Shown in pieces: positions 1-7,210 of a stretch of 64,000 nt of DNA. Every line of letters begins with the position of its first letter. The first letter of the stretch is position 1. The position numbers and the translations under genes are program-made. The stretch comes from Paenibacillus vietnamensis. Its GTDB lineage: Bacteria > Bacillota > Bacilli > Paenibacillales > Paenibacillaceae. The DNA lies in the NCBI RefSeq assembly GCF_020169515.1, contig NZ_JAHMHW010000011.1, positions 62,001-126,000 of the forward strand. The letters are read 5' to 3'. The notes under the pieces are model-generated. The model saw only the letters and a list, made by a program, of their open reading frames with translations, was not told where the DNA came from and made no database searches.

Positions 1-287
1 AATGCCTGGACACGATCAAGAGCTACGAGGCAAAAACCGGCTATTTGCTGGATCCGCATTCGGCATGCGGCGTAGCGGCCGCCGACAAATACGGCGACGG
101 GCAGCATCTTACGGTTTCGCTGGCTACAGCGCATCCTGCCAAGTTCAATGAAGCGATCGAGCTGTGCGGCATCGAGCAGTCCTTCCCGGAACAAATCCGG
201 GCCTTGTTCGAGAAGCCGCAGCGCCAGACGCGCGTCGACGGATCGCTTGAAGCCGTCGTTCGCGAGCTTGTCGCGTTTTACGGCTAA
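1..287 (+). CDS. thrC: Threonine synthase, C-terminal fragment (cut by window edge)
   Basis: This is the last 95 codons of a threonine synthase, the PLP enzyme that converts O-phosphohomoserine to threonine. The open frame runs in from the window edge (first full codon at base 3). It carries the C-terminal signature GYLLDPHSACG, followed by TAHPAKFNEAIE, both typical of the long type of ThrC. The catalytic lysine lies upstream of the window and cannot be checked. A strong terminator follows. Confidence 0.85.
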   Translation, partial: CLDTIKSYEAKTGYLLDPHSACGVAAADKYGDGQHLTVSLATAHPAKFNEAIELCGIEQSFPEQIRALFEKPQRQTRVDGSLEAVVRELVAFYG

Positions 288-313
288 GCGGCGGCAACGC
301 ATGGAGATATGAT

Positions 314-372
314 AAAAAGGTATGCACCGGCTGCGGAGCCTGATGGTCCGCGCCGGGAGCATACCTTTTTTT
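314..372 (+). terminator. Rho-independent terminator after thrC
   Basis: Long hairpin with outer arms AAAAAGGTATGC / GCATACCTTTTTTT and an inner GC-rich stem, ending in a T run. It closes the thrC transcript and lies just before the convergent dehydrogenase gene. Confidence 0.85.
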
Positions 373-391
373 GAAATTCTAAGAACGGGTT

Positions 392-1210
392 TTATAGAAG
401 CGTCTCGGCTCCGTCAATGTAGATCTCGGTGCCGGTAATATGGCTGGATTCCCGCGAAGCGAGGAACAGCACCAGGTCGGCGACATTCTCGGGCTGCCCA
501 GGCCCGTGCTCGAGCGGCTGGCTGCCTTCGGGATATTCGACCGGTATTTTTATTTTGTCCAGCTGAGGCGTCGGTTCTGTGCTTTCCCCGATATTCGTCT
601 TGATGGCGCCGGGGCAGATGACGTTCACCCGGATTTTGTAGCGGGCCAGCTCAAGCGCAGCCATCTTGGCGAAGGCCGTCTGTCCGGCTTTGGAGGAGCT
701 GTAGGCGGCAAAGCCAAAGCCGTCGAACTTGCGGTTGCCGTTGATCGAGCTTGTAATGATGATGCTGCCGCCGGACTGCTTCATATGCGGTATCGCATAT
801 TTGACGGTCAGGAAGGTGCCCTTCAAATTGGTCGTCAGCGTCTGGTCCCACTCCTCCGGCGGGAAATCCTCGATCGGGGACAGCGTGCCGTTAATGCCCG
901 CGTTCGCAAAAACGATGTCGATGCGGCCGAACTTTTCGGAAATGGCTTCAAAAGCCTGCCGGACGCGCTCCGGATCGGACACATCCGTGTCCACGAATAA
1001 GGATTCGCCGCCGAGCTCGCGGATTTGCTCCTCCACGTCCTCGGTCCGGTCGTTGTTCAGATCGAGCAGACATATTTTGGCGCCATGGCTGGCGAGCCTC
1101 AGAGCGGCGGCGCGTCCGATTCCGGAGCCCGCGCCGGTGATGACGGCGACTTTATCTTTTACGCGGAGCATTTGATCGTACTCTTGCGATTTTTCCTTTG
1201 TAACGCCCAT
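392..1210 (-). CDS. Short-chain dehydrogenase/reductase (SDR)
   Basis: Classical SDR oxidoreductase of 272 residues, probably cytoplasmic and NAD(P)-dependent. The Rossmann motif TGAGSGIG lies near residues 25-32, the structural NAG motif (FANAGI) near 101, the catalytic Ser in IIITSS, and YSSSK supplies the Tyr and Lys. The C-terminal part (SSHITGTEIYIDGAETLL) is the usual SDR ending. The ATG at 1210 has GGAGGG six bases upstream. An internal Met at residue 14 (MLRVKDK) is where shorter family members begin, so the N-terminal 13 residues are an extension. The substrate cannot be told from sequence. It is a single gene convergent with thrC. Confidence 0.85.
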   Translation of the reverse strand: MGVTKEKSQEYDQMLRVKDKVAVITGAGSGIGRAAALRLASHGAKICLLDLNNDRTEDVEEQIRELGGESLFVDTDVSDPERVRQAFEAISEKFGRIDIVFANAGINGTLSPIEDFPPEEWDQTLTTNLKGTFLTVKYAIPHMKQSGGSIIITSSINGNRKFDGFGFAAYSSSKAGQTAFAKMAALELARYKIRVNVICPGAIKTNIGESTEPTPQLDKIKIPVEYPEGSQPLEHGPGQPENVADLVLFLASRESSHITGTEIYIDGAETLL

Positions 1211-1269
1211 TTAGTATCCCTCCATTGAATACAAATTGAACCAAATTAGTTTGCCAACATCATGCCGGA

Positions 1270-1500
1270 TTATTCCTGTCCGCCTTTGTACTTGTTCTCG
1301 CTTGAGGACCGGTGTTTCGTTTCTTCCTTGTTTTTCTCGTCCTCCACTTGAAGCTTCAGATCCTCGACCGGGATCGGATCGACCGTTTGCTGGCTTTTGT
1401 ACATGTCGAACAGGCTTTCCTTCTCCGTCGGATACTGCTCGGGATGATCCCTTTTTCCCTTGCGCTCCGCCCGGTCAGCGTCCTTCTCGAATTCGTTCAT
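1270..1500 (-). CDS. Small charged protein of unknown function
   Basis: A 76-residue, very hydrophilic protein rich in Lys, Glu, Asp and Gln, without a membrane segment or signal peptide. It starts MNEFEKDADRAERKG and ends KYKGGQE. The start is supported by AGAGGTGA six bases before the ATG. I do not recognise a family; composition suggests a disordered, possibly stress-related protein. It lies between the fructanase gene and the dehydrogenase gene on the same strand, separated from the former by a terminator. Confidence 0.6.
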   Translation of the reverse strand: MNEFEKDADRAERKGKRDHPEQYPTEKESLFDMYKSQQTVDPIPVEDLKLQVEDEKNKEETKHRSSSENKYKGGQE

Positions 1501-1587
1501 GCTCGTTCACCTCTTTTCATGGTCGTCCCCCCTATTTACCCAGATTCCGCCACCGCTCAAACATTTTTCCATATTCGTCACCCAAAA

Positions 1588-1622
1588 AAAGCCCGGACCG
1601 CCAAAGCGTTCCGGACTTTCTC
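1588..1622 (-). terminator. Terminator of the GH32 fructanase gene
   Basis: On the minus strand the arms AGTCCGGA and TCCGGGCT form a hairpin followed by TTTTTT directly after the fructanase stop codon. Confidence 0.8.
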
Positions 1623-3482
1623 TCATTTCTCCACGAAAAGATTGATGCTTTTCATGACCGTACCATCCGCCGTCATCGCCTGGAGCTCGGCAGCGCCTTC
1701 CTTAACGCCCGTAACGGTAGCGGCGCTGTCTCCGTCTGGGATCACCTCGGCTACTCCGGCATCGCTTATTTTCCAAACGACCTGCTGCTTGGCTCCGTAA
1801 GGCAGAACGTCGGCTTCAAGCCTTTGCGATTTTCCTTCACCGAGATGCAGCTTGTTCTGGCTTAACAAAATGCGCAGCGGAGCTTTGCCGTCCGGATTCT
1901 CATTCCGCCAAACCGAACGCATCGGGTAGTAAACGCCTTTGTCCAGCGTTACCTTCCCGCCTTCGGCGAACAGCTCAAGCCCGCTGCTCACCGGATTCGG
2001 GAAGAGGATGGCGGTCATGACCGCTTCGCCCTCACCTGCGAACACCTCCAGCGTGCTGTCGTCGACGAACAGCCGGAGCTTGATTTTTCCATCCTTAAGC
2101 GGGAGCGGGGCGGCCATTTGCTCCGCGAAGCCGGCCTCGAACGAGCTTTCGCCCGAGCGCGTACGGTCGAGCACGAGCTCCTGCTTCGCCGTGTCGTAGC
2201 GCAGGAGGGTTTCCTCGCGGGTCCCTTTCCGAAGCTTGACGCCAAACGCTTTCGTATTGTCTTGCGGAGTAAATGTCAGCTCCATTTCGAACGAGGTGCC
2301 TTTCAGCCCCTCCAGCGGATGATGACCCGCGGTTAGCGTCTGTTTTTTGAGCTTGCGGGCTGCTCCGCGCAGACGTTCGAGCTCCTTGACCGGCTCCTGC
2401 ACGAGCCGGATGCCCGCGCCGGTGTTGCGAAGCTTCAGCTCGCGCGGGATCGACATATTCCCTTTCCACGTCCCGGTCGGCAGGGAGAACGGATAACGCC
2501 AGTTCGACATCCAGCCAAGCCAGATGCGGCGGCCGTCCTCCGCGGGAATGTCCGAATAGGAGACAGCCGCGTAAAAGTCCTTGCCATGATCCGTCCATAG
2601 CTTCTCATATGGCGGATTGTCGTTTTTGAACGTTTGGCCATCGAAGGTGCCGATAAAATATTGGGCTTTGGAGCCCTTCGTTTGCGTATTGTTGCCGATG
2701 CTGACGGTGAGCACCCATTTCTTCTCGCCGGTGCCTTCGACCTCAAGCTCGAACAGGTCCGGGCATTCCCATACGGCGGCGTGGGAGCCGTGTCCCGGGC
2801 CGAATTCGCCGCTCCATTCCCAGTGCAGCAGATCGGGCGAGCGGTAGAACCATACCTTTTTGTCGACGGAAACGACCATCACCCATGCTCCGGAGGGCTC
2901 GTGCCAGAACACCTTCGGGTCGCGGAAATCCTTGACGTTCGGATTCGGGAGGATCGGATTGCCTTCGTATTTGATCCATGTCCGTCCTTTATCCCTGCTA
3001 TAGGCCAGGCTTTGCGACTGGATGCCGTCTTTGACAGACGTGAAAATCGCGACAAGCCCGGGCTTCCCGCCGAAGAAGCCGGTCGTGTCCTGCCAATCGA
3101 CGACGGCGCTGCCGGACCAAGCGTCGCCCAGCTCATCCCTGACGATGGCGAGCGGCAGATGCTCCCAGTGCAGCAGGTCTTTGCTTACGGCATGCCCCCA
3201 CTGGCCGCTGCTCTGGTAAAACTGATGGTACTCCCCTTCAAAATAGACCATGCCGTTCGGATCGCTCATGTTTTTGGTTTCCGGCGACAGATGGTATTGC
3301 GGACGGTATTTTTCGGTGTAATAGGACGGGTCGGCATTATAGGCGAAGCCTTCGGGCGCGGCGCTTCCGCCTTGCTGCCCGCTTTGGTCGCGATTCACCG
3401 TCAAAATGGCCGCCGCCGCGACGATAGCGAGAATGAGGGATGAGAGCAGGATCGTACTGTTGCGCTTAGAGCGGGTTTTCAT
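1623..3482 (-). CDS. Secreted GH32 fructanase (levanase/exo-inulinase-like) with C-terminal Ig-like domain
   Basis: 619-residue glycoside hydrolase family 32 enzyme that should cleave beta-fructosides such as levan, inulin or sucrose outside the membrane. Residues 10-29 form a hydrophobic export or anchor segment. The nucleophile motif is NMSDPNG (Asp about residue 74; N is replaced by S compared with the usual NDPNG). FRDPK and WECPDLF supply the transition-state Asp and the acid/base Glu. After the five-bladed propeller and beta-sandwich, the last 85 residues look like a bacterial Ig-like group 2 domain (VVWKISDAGVAEV, ATVTGVKEGAAEL), probably for cell-wall or sugar contact. The ATG has GGAGGA nine bases upstream. 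It is monocistronic; the second GH32 enzyme of this window, at 54.8 kb, has no signal peptide and would act inside the cell. Confidence 0.9.
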   Translation of the reverse strand: MKTRSKRNSTILLSSLILAIVAAAAILTVNRDQSGQQGGSAAPEGFAYNADPSYYTEKYRPQYHLSPETKNMSDPNGMVYFEGEYHQFYQSSGQWGHAVSKDLLHWEHLPLAIVRDELGDAWSGSAVVDWQDTTGFFGGKPGLVAIFTSVKDGIQSQSLAYSRDKGRTWIKYEGNPILPNPNVKDFRDPKVFWHEPSGAWVMVVSVDKKVWFYRSPDLLHWEWSGEFGPGHGSHAAVWECPDLFELEVEGTGEKKWVLTVSIGNNTQTKGSKAQYFIGTFDGQTFKNDNPPYEKLWTDHGKDFYAAVSYSDIPAEDGRRIWLGWMSNWRYPFSLPTGTWKGNMSIPRELKLRNTGAGIRLVQEPVKELERLRGAARKLKKQTLTAGHHPLEGLKGTSFEMELTFTPQDNTKAFGVKLRKGTREETLLRYDTAKQELVLDRTRSGESSFEAGFAEQMAAPLPLKDGKIKLRLFVDDSTLEVFAGEGEAVMTAILFPNPVSSGLELFAEGGKVTLDKGVYYPMRSVWRNENPDGKAPLRILLSQNKLHLGEGKSQRLEADVLPYGAKQQVVWKISDAGVAEVIPDGDSAATVTGVKEGAAELQAMTADGTVMKSINLFVEK

Positions 3483-3625
3483 GATGGCAATTCCTCCGAT
3501 TCGTTAGAGTCTTCTGCCATTGTACCGCCGCCCCGCCTAAAAAAAATTCACTTTACTCGGTTTCCGACGTTAGATTATTTCAGTAAGATGGACGTATAGC
3601 GTGGGAAAATGTGGGGAGTGATTGA

Positions 3626-4462
3626 ATGCCATTTAAACGTAAAACTTATGATGGTAAGCCGCTCTTGCTGGAACGGGTATCCGAAATGGCTAGACAGTCG
3701 GAGTATATCGATTTTAGCGCAGGAAAGGACTTTCTTGGTTTATATTTCGGATATGACGATATTCATTATTTAAATACGCCTCTGGATGCGGTTTCCTTTG
3801 CCTGGCCGGGGGCGGACGGCATTCATTTCGCATTTTTGACGGATTTCAGCACGGCGGATTCATTGGAGGAAGCTTATATTGTGAGAGTCGAGCCAATGAG
3901 TTTTGATGACCCGGTCAAAATCGTAGCCCGTGATTTTAAAGATTTTTTGCGGCTGCTTTGCTATTATCCGATCGCAATCGAATTGGCACACGCAGGCATA
4001 TCCGAGAACGATTTCACGGCATTGGCGAAAAGGTATCCGTCATTAATTACGGGTAAGCCTGATTATTATTACGAACAAGGGCGTGGTGTAGCGCAGAAGG
4101 TGATCGAGGCGTTTGGACTGGAGCCGTTTGGGGATGTATTTGATTATTTGAGGGATTTACATATAGGGAGACTGAAAAAGGTTGTTTTTCATACATGGGA
4201 TGGAATCGGAATTGCAGGTGTCCCGGAGGATACAACGTCATTGAAGCGGTTTCCGCTTAAGCGCCAAAAGAATCCGGCTCCCGAGCATGTCCGCGACTAC
4301 ATGTCGACGGCTTCGGAGATTGAGATTCTTGGGCTCATACGGGATCTCCGCTCTATGGGACTTTTTCATCATCAATGGGAATTGATTGAGATTGCGAAGA
4401 AGCAGCTGCTGAGCATGGGGTTGAGGAGGGAAGCGGGTAATCTGGATGAGTTCGATGAGTAA
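3626..4462 (+). CDS. Unknown protein, possibly SUKH (SMI1/KNR4)-like
   Basis: 278-residue soluble protein. The segment RVEPMSFDDPVKIVARDFKDFLRLLCY near residues 91-117 resembles the core of SMI1/KNR4 (SUKH) proteins, where an 'IVARDF..FL.LL' stretch is common; many bacterial SUKH proteins are immunity proteins to secreted toxins. This assignment is weak and based on that pattern only. The ATG is preceded by GGGGAGTG. There is no toxin gene next to it. It stands alone between the divergent fructanase gene and the repeat block at 4.5-4.9 kb. Confidence 0.55.
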   Translation: MPFKRKTYDGKPLLLERVSEMARQSEYIDFSAGKDFLGLYFGYDDIHYLNTPLDAVSFAWPGADGIHFAFLTDFSTADSLEEAYIVRVEPMSFDDPVKIVARDFKDFLRLLCYYPIAIELAHAGISENDFTALAKRYPSLITGKPDYYYEQGRGVAQKVIEAFGLEPFGDVFDYLRDLHIGRLKKVVFHTWDGIGIAGVPEDTTSLKRFPLKRQKNPAPEHVRDYMSTASEIEILGLIRDLRSMGLFHHQWELIEIAKKQLLSMGLRREAGNLDEFDE

Positions 4463-4990
4463 ATTTTATATGCTGCTGTATGTCAGTCCAACGATAAAAT
4501 CTATCTTTCTGATGAAGCTGTCTAGCTGTTGAGTTACGGGAAGTTAGTTTTCTGATGCACATAGTGCAGCGGAAACCTGACATGAGAGAGGCTGACGCGA
4601 GTTCTGGTGCATTTTTACATCGGATTTCGGCCAAAGTAGGTTGGGGGCGAGAAAATTCGGGAATTCTGATGTACAAAGTGCAGTCTGGTTGCTGAGAAAG
4701 ATAGAAGTCTGTCGTTCTGATGTACGAAGTGCAGTCTGGTTGCAGAGAAAGATAGAAGTCTGTCGTTCTGATGTACGATGTGCAGTCTGGTTGCTGAGAG
4801 AGATAGAAGTCTGTCGATCTGATGTGCAAAGTGCACTCTGGTTGCAAGCTAAATGGATGTATAAATGGCTGCAAGATTAGCAGAAAGTAACAAACATGTA
4901 AAAACGGCTACCCCGAGGCCGGCGCTCGAATAAGCGGGCATCAATGGTAACCGTTCATTATTAGAAGGTAACTATACGGAGCCTTCCGAG
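4463..4990. other. Gene-free stretch with repeats
   Basis: 528 bases between the unknown protein and ilvE. It starts with an AACGATAAAATCTAT motif (about 4490-4504) that recurs in the repeats at 41.4-41.6 kb, then holds the 51-bp tandem repeats. Frames are open on both strands only because the repeat unit is a multiple of three. I see no credible gene. Confidence 0.6.
4668..4862. repeat. Tandem 51-bp repeats, about 3.8 copies
   Basis: Units start at 4668, 4719, 4770 and 4821, exactly 51 bases apart. Each begins GATGTACRAWGTGCAGTCTG and the first three end in GTCTGTCGWTCT; the fourth diverges after about 25 bases. Unit 1 and unit 2 differ at only a few positions. A more diverged related segment (TCTGATGCACATAGTGCAG) lies at about 4551. 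The unit length of 17 codons gives repeat-peptide frames on both strands; no ribosome binding site precedes any of them. Confidence 0.9.
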
Positions 4991-6082
4991 CTACGCGCGG
5001 ACGACCGTTGCTTCAACCATCCAGCCGAGCGGGTCCGGCAGCTTGCCCACTTGAATGCCGGTCAGCGTGTCGTAAAGCTTCTTCGACAGCTCGCCGGTAT
5101 TGCCGCCGTTAATGAGCAGCACGTCATCCTTCCAGTTGAGCTCGCCGATCGGCGAAATGACAGCCGCGGTGCCGGTGCCGAACGCCTCTTCGAGCTGGCC
5201 GTTACGGTCCGCCTCGTAGAGCTCTTCGATCGTGATCGGACGCTCCACGACAGGAATGTTCCAGTGCTTCAGAAGCTCAATGATGGAGCCGCGTGTCACG
5301 CCGGCCAAAATGCTTCCGTTCAACGCCGGCGTATAGACCGTTCCTGCGATTTTAAAGAACACGTTCATGCTGCCGACTTCCTCAATGTATTTGCGGTGCA
5401 CGCCGTCGAGCCACAGCACCTGGGAATAACCTTTTTCCTTAGCGACTTCCTGCGCTTTAAGGCCGGCCGCGTAGTTGCCCGCGGTTTTCGCCTCGCCGAC
5501 GCCGCCCTTTACAGACCGGACGTAATCCGATTCTACGAAAATTTTGACCGGATTGACGCCTTCCTTGTAATAAGCGCCGACCGGCGACATAATGATCATG
5601 AAATAGTAATGCGTCGAAGGAGCTACGCCCAGCTGCGGCTGCGTCGCGATGATGAACGGACGGATGTAGAGCGATGTCCCCGGCGCCGACGGAATCCAGT
5701 CCTGATCGACCGTCAGAAGCTGCTTCAGCGCTTCGATGGCGTCATCGACAGGAAGCTCGGGCACGCTCAGGCGTTCGTTGGAGCGGTTCATCCGTTCGAA
5801 GTTTTTTTGCGGTCTGAAGAGCAGCACCCGGCCGTCATCCGTTTTATACGCTTTCAAGCCCTCAAAAATCGTCTGCCCGTAATGGAAAACCTTTGCCGCA
5901 GGGTCAAGCACGATCGGCTGATACGGCACGATGCGCGGCGAATGCCAGCCTTTGCCTTCCTCATAATCCATAATAAACATATGATCCGTATAATAATTGC
6001 CGAATCCGAGCTGATCGGCCGGCGGTTGTTGTTTTTTCGTTTTGGTCAGTTCGATTGTAAGTGATTGAAGCAAGCGGTTCAT
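4991..6082 (-). CDS. ilvE: Branched-chain amino acid aminotransferase
   Basis: PLP-dependent class IV aminotransferase of 363 residues that makes or degrades Leu, Ile and Val with glutamate/2-oxoglutarate. The PLP lysine is in VGEAKTAGNYAAGLKAQ (Lys about 199); FEGLKAY near residue 74 and EVGSMNVFF near 236 are typical of the type II branched-chain enzyme. Start choice is uncertain: AAAGGGAG abuts the ATG at 6082 with no spacer, whereas the TTG three codons later (6073) has a nine-base spacer and may be the true start. The gene is divergent from a LysR regulator across a 110-bp region with a LysR-type box. Confidence 0.92.
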   Translation of the reverse strand: MNRLLQSLTIELTKTKKQQPPADQLGFGNYYTDHMFIMDYEEGKGWHSPRIVPYQPIVLDPAAKVFHYGQTIFEGLKAYKTDDGRVLLFRPQKNFERMNRSNERLSVPELPVDDAIEALKQLLTVDQDWIPSAPGTSLYIRPFIIATQPQLGVAPSTHYYFMIIMSPVGAYYKEGVNPVKIFVESDYVRSVKGGVGEAKTAGNYAAGLKAQEVAKEKGYSQVLWLDGVHRKYIEEVGSMNVFFKIAGTVYTPALNGSILAGVTRGSIIELLKHWNIPVVERPITIEELYEADRNGQLEEAFGTGTAAVISPIGELNWKDDVLLINGGNTGELSKKLYDTLTGIQVGKLPDPLGWMVEATVVRA

Positions 6083-6112
6083 CTCCCTTTACTTATCCTT
6101 AATTGAATGCTA

Positions 6113-6173
6113 ACACTTCATGCGCTATATTTAAAATATCTATTTTATTGAAGTGTCATACTTTTACGGTATG
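6113..6173. promoter_or_regulatory. LysR-type box and inverted repeat between ilvE and lysR
   Basis: ATAC-N7-GTAT at 6158-6172 is a perfect T-N11-A LysR-type box (CATAC and GTATG arms, 6157-6173). Just upstream an 8-bp inverted repeat, ACACTTCA at 6113-6120 and TGAAGTGT at 6149-6156, spans the space toward ilvE. The arrangement fits a LysR protein controlling itself and the divergent ilvE. Confidence 0.6.
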
Positions 6174-6192
6174 GATGAACGGGGTGAAGCGA

Positions 6193-7089
6193 ATGGATTT
6201 GCGCCAGCTCAAATATTTTTTGACGATTGCTCAGGAAGGACAGGTTACACGCGCCGCGAAGCTGCTTAACATGGAGCAGCCGCCGCTCAGCAGACAGCTT
6301 AAGCTGATGGAGGAAGAGCTCGGCGTAAAGCTGTTCGACCGGGGAGGGAAAGGGCTGACGCTGACGGCCTCGGGTGAGCTGCTCAAGCAAAAAGCCGAAT
6401 CGCTGCTGCTGCAGTTCGACGAATCGCTGCGGGAAGTAAAGGGAATGGAGGAGGGCGTGCGCGGCGTGCTGTCGATCGGCTCCGTCGTCTCCTGCATCTC
6501 CCTGCTGCCGAAGCGCATCGAGCAGTTTCGGGAAAAGTATCCGCAGGTCACGTTCAAAATATCCGAAGGCGACCATTTTTATTTGGGCGAGCAGCTGGAA
6601 AAACGGGCGATCGACTTGATCGTCGCAAGGCTGCCTTTCGAGGCGCAGACGCATCCTCAGCAGTATTGCGTGCTGCCGCTGCCGTCCGATCCGTTCGTCG
6701 CCGTCATCCCGAGCTCGTGGACGGAGTATTCCGGAAAGCAGGCGATCAGCATGAAGCAGCTGGCCGATTTCCCTTTTATTACATTAAAGACAGACAAAAC
6801 GACCCGCATGCACGAGCAAGTGGTGAATGAATGCAAGCGCCACGGCTTTGAGCCTAATATCGTCTGCGAATGCTCGAGCGTCGCGATCATCATGTCGCTT
6901 ATCGCCGGGGGAATCGGCGCGACCGTCTTCCCGAAGTCGGTCATGTCTTCCTTCCCGACGACAGTCGTCAAAATGCTCGACATCGAGGACGCTGATTTTC
7001 AGTCCGATGTCGGCATTTTATGGCTAAAGGATCATTACTTGCCGGCGCGCTCGAAGCAGTTTATCGAAAGCTTCCGTTCGGCGCCGTAA
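6193..7089 (+). CDS. LysR-family transcriptional regulator
   Basis: 298 residues. The N-terminal winged HTH is clear (MDLRQLKYFLTIAQEGQVTRAAKLL, then QPPLSRQLKLMEEELG), followed by a LysR substrate-binding domain (about 90-290). An upstream ATG at 6103 is in frame but has no ribosome binding site and would place the LysR box inside the gene; the ATG at 6193 follows GGGGTG by six bases and gives the standard N-terminus. Divergent from ilvE, so it may respond to a branched-chain amino acid or its keto acid; this is inference from position. Confidence 0.88.
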   Translation: MDLRQLKYFLTIAQEGQVTRAAKLLNMEQPPLSRQLKLMEEELGVKLFDRGGKGLTLTASGELLKQKAESLLLQFDESLREVKGMEEGVRGVLSIGSVVSCISLLPKRIEQFREKYPQVTFKISEGDHFYLGEQLEKRAIDLIVARLPFEAQTHPQQYCVLPLPSDPFVAVIPSSWTEYSGKQAISMKQLADFPFITLKTDKTTRMHEQVVNECKRHGFEPNIVCECSSVAIIMSLIAGGIGATVFPKSVMSSFPTTVVKMLDIEDADFQSDVGILWLKDHYLPARSKQFIESFRSAP

Positions 7090-7138
7090 GCGGACGCGCC
7101 TGGAAATTCCGGAAGCAGTCTCCGAGTCCAAAAAAAGT

Positions 7139-7167
7139 TTGCAAACCGAACATATGTACGGTATGAT
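7139..7167 (+). promoter_or_regulatory. SigA promoter with LexA-like box in spacer
   Basis: TTGCAA (7139-7144), 17-base spacer, TATGAT (7162-7167). The spacer contains CGAACATATGTACG (7147-7160), which matches the Gram-positive LexA consensus CGAACRNRYGTTYC at 12 of 14 positions. The same ACCGAACATATGT string occurs in the tnpB promoter at 56.5 kb. Confidence 0.6.
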
Positions 7168-7210
7168 GAAATTGCAAAAAGTTAATTTTTGGATAACGGA
7201 GGTTGATTTG

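Noticed and set aside
3626-4462. Toxin-immunity pair around the SUKH-like protein
   Set aside because: No polymorphic toxin or secretion gene lies next to it, and the SUKH resemblance itself is weak.
4668-4862. CRISPR-like regular spacing
   Set aside because: The units are contiguous 51-bp tandem repeats without unique spacers and without cas genes.
4353-4874. 173-codon minus-strand frame with a repeated peptide (QPDCTSYIRTTDFYLS)
   Set aside because: It only reflects the 51-bp repeat, which is a multiple of three; other frames over the array also stay open, no ribosome site is present, and the frame overlaps the end of the plus-strand gene.
6103-6192. 30-residue extension of the LysR protein
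   Set aside because: It would include the LysR box in coding sequence and lacks a ribosome site.
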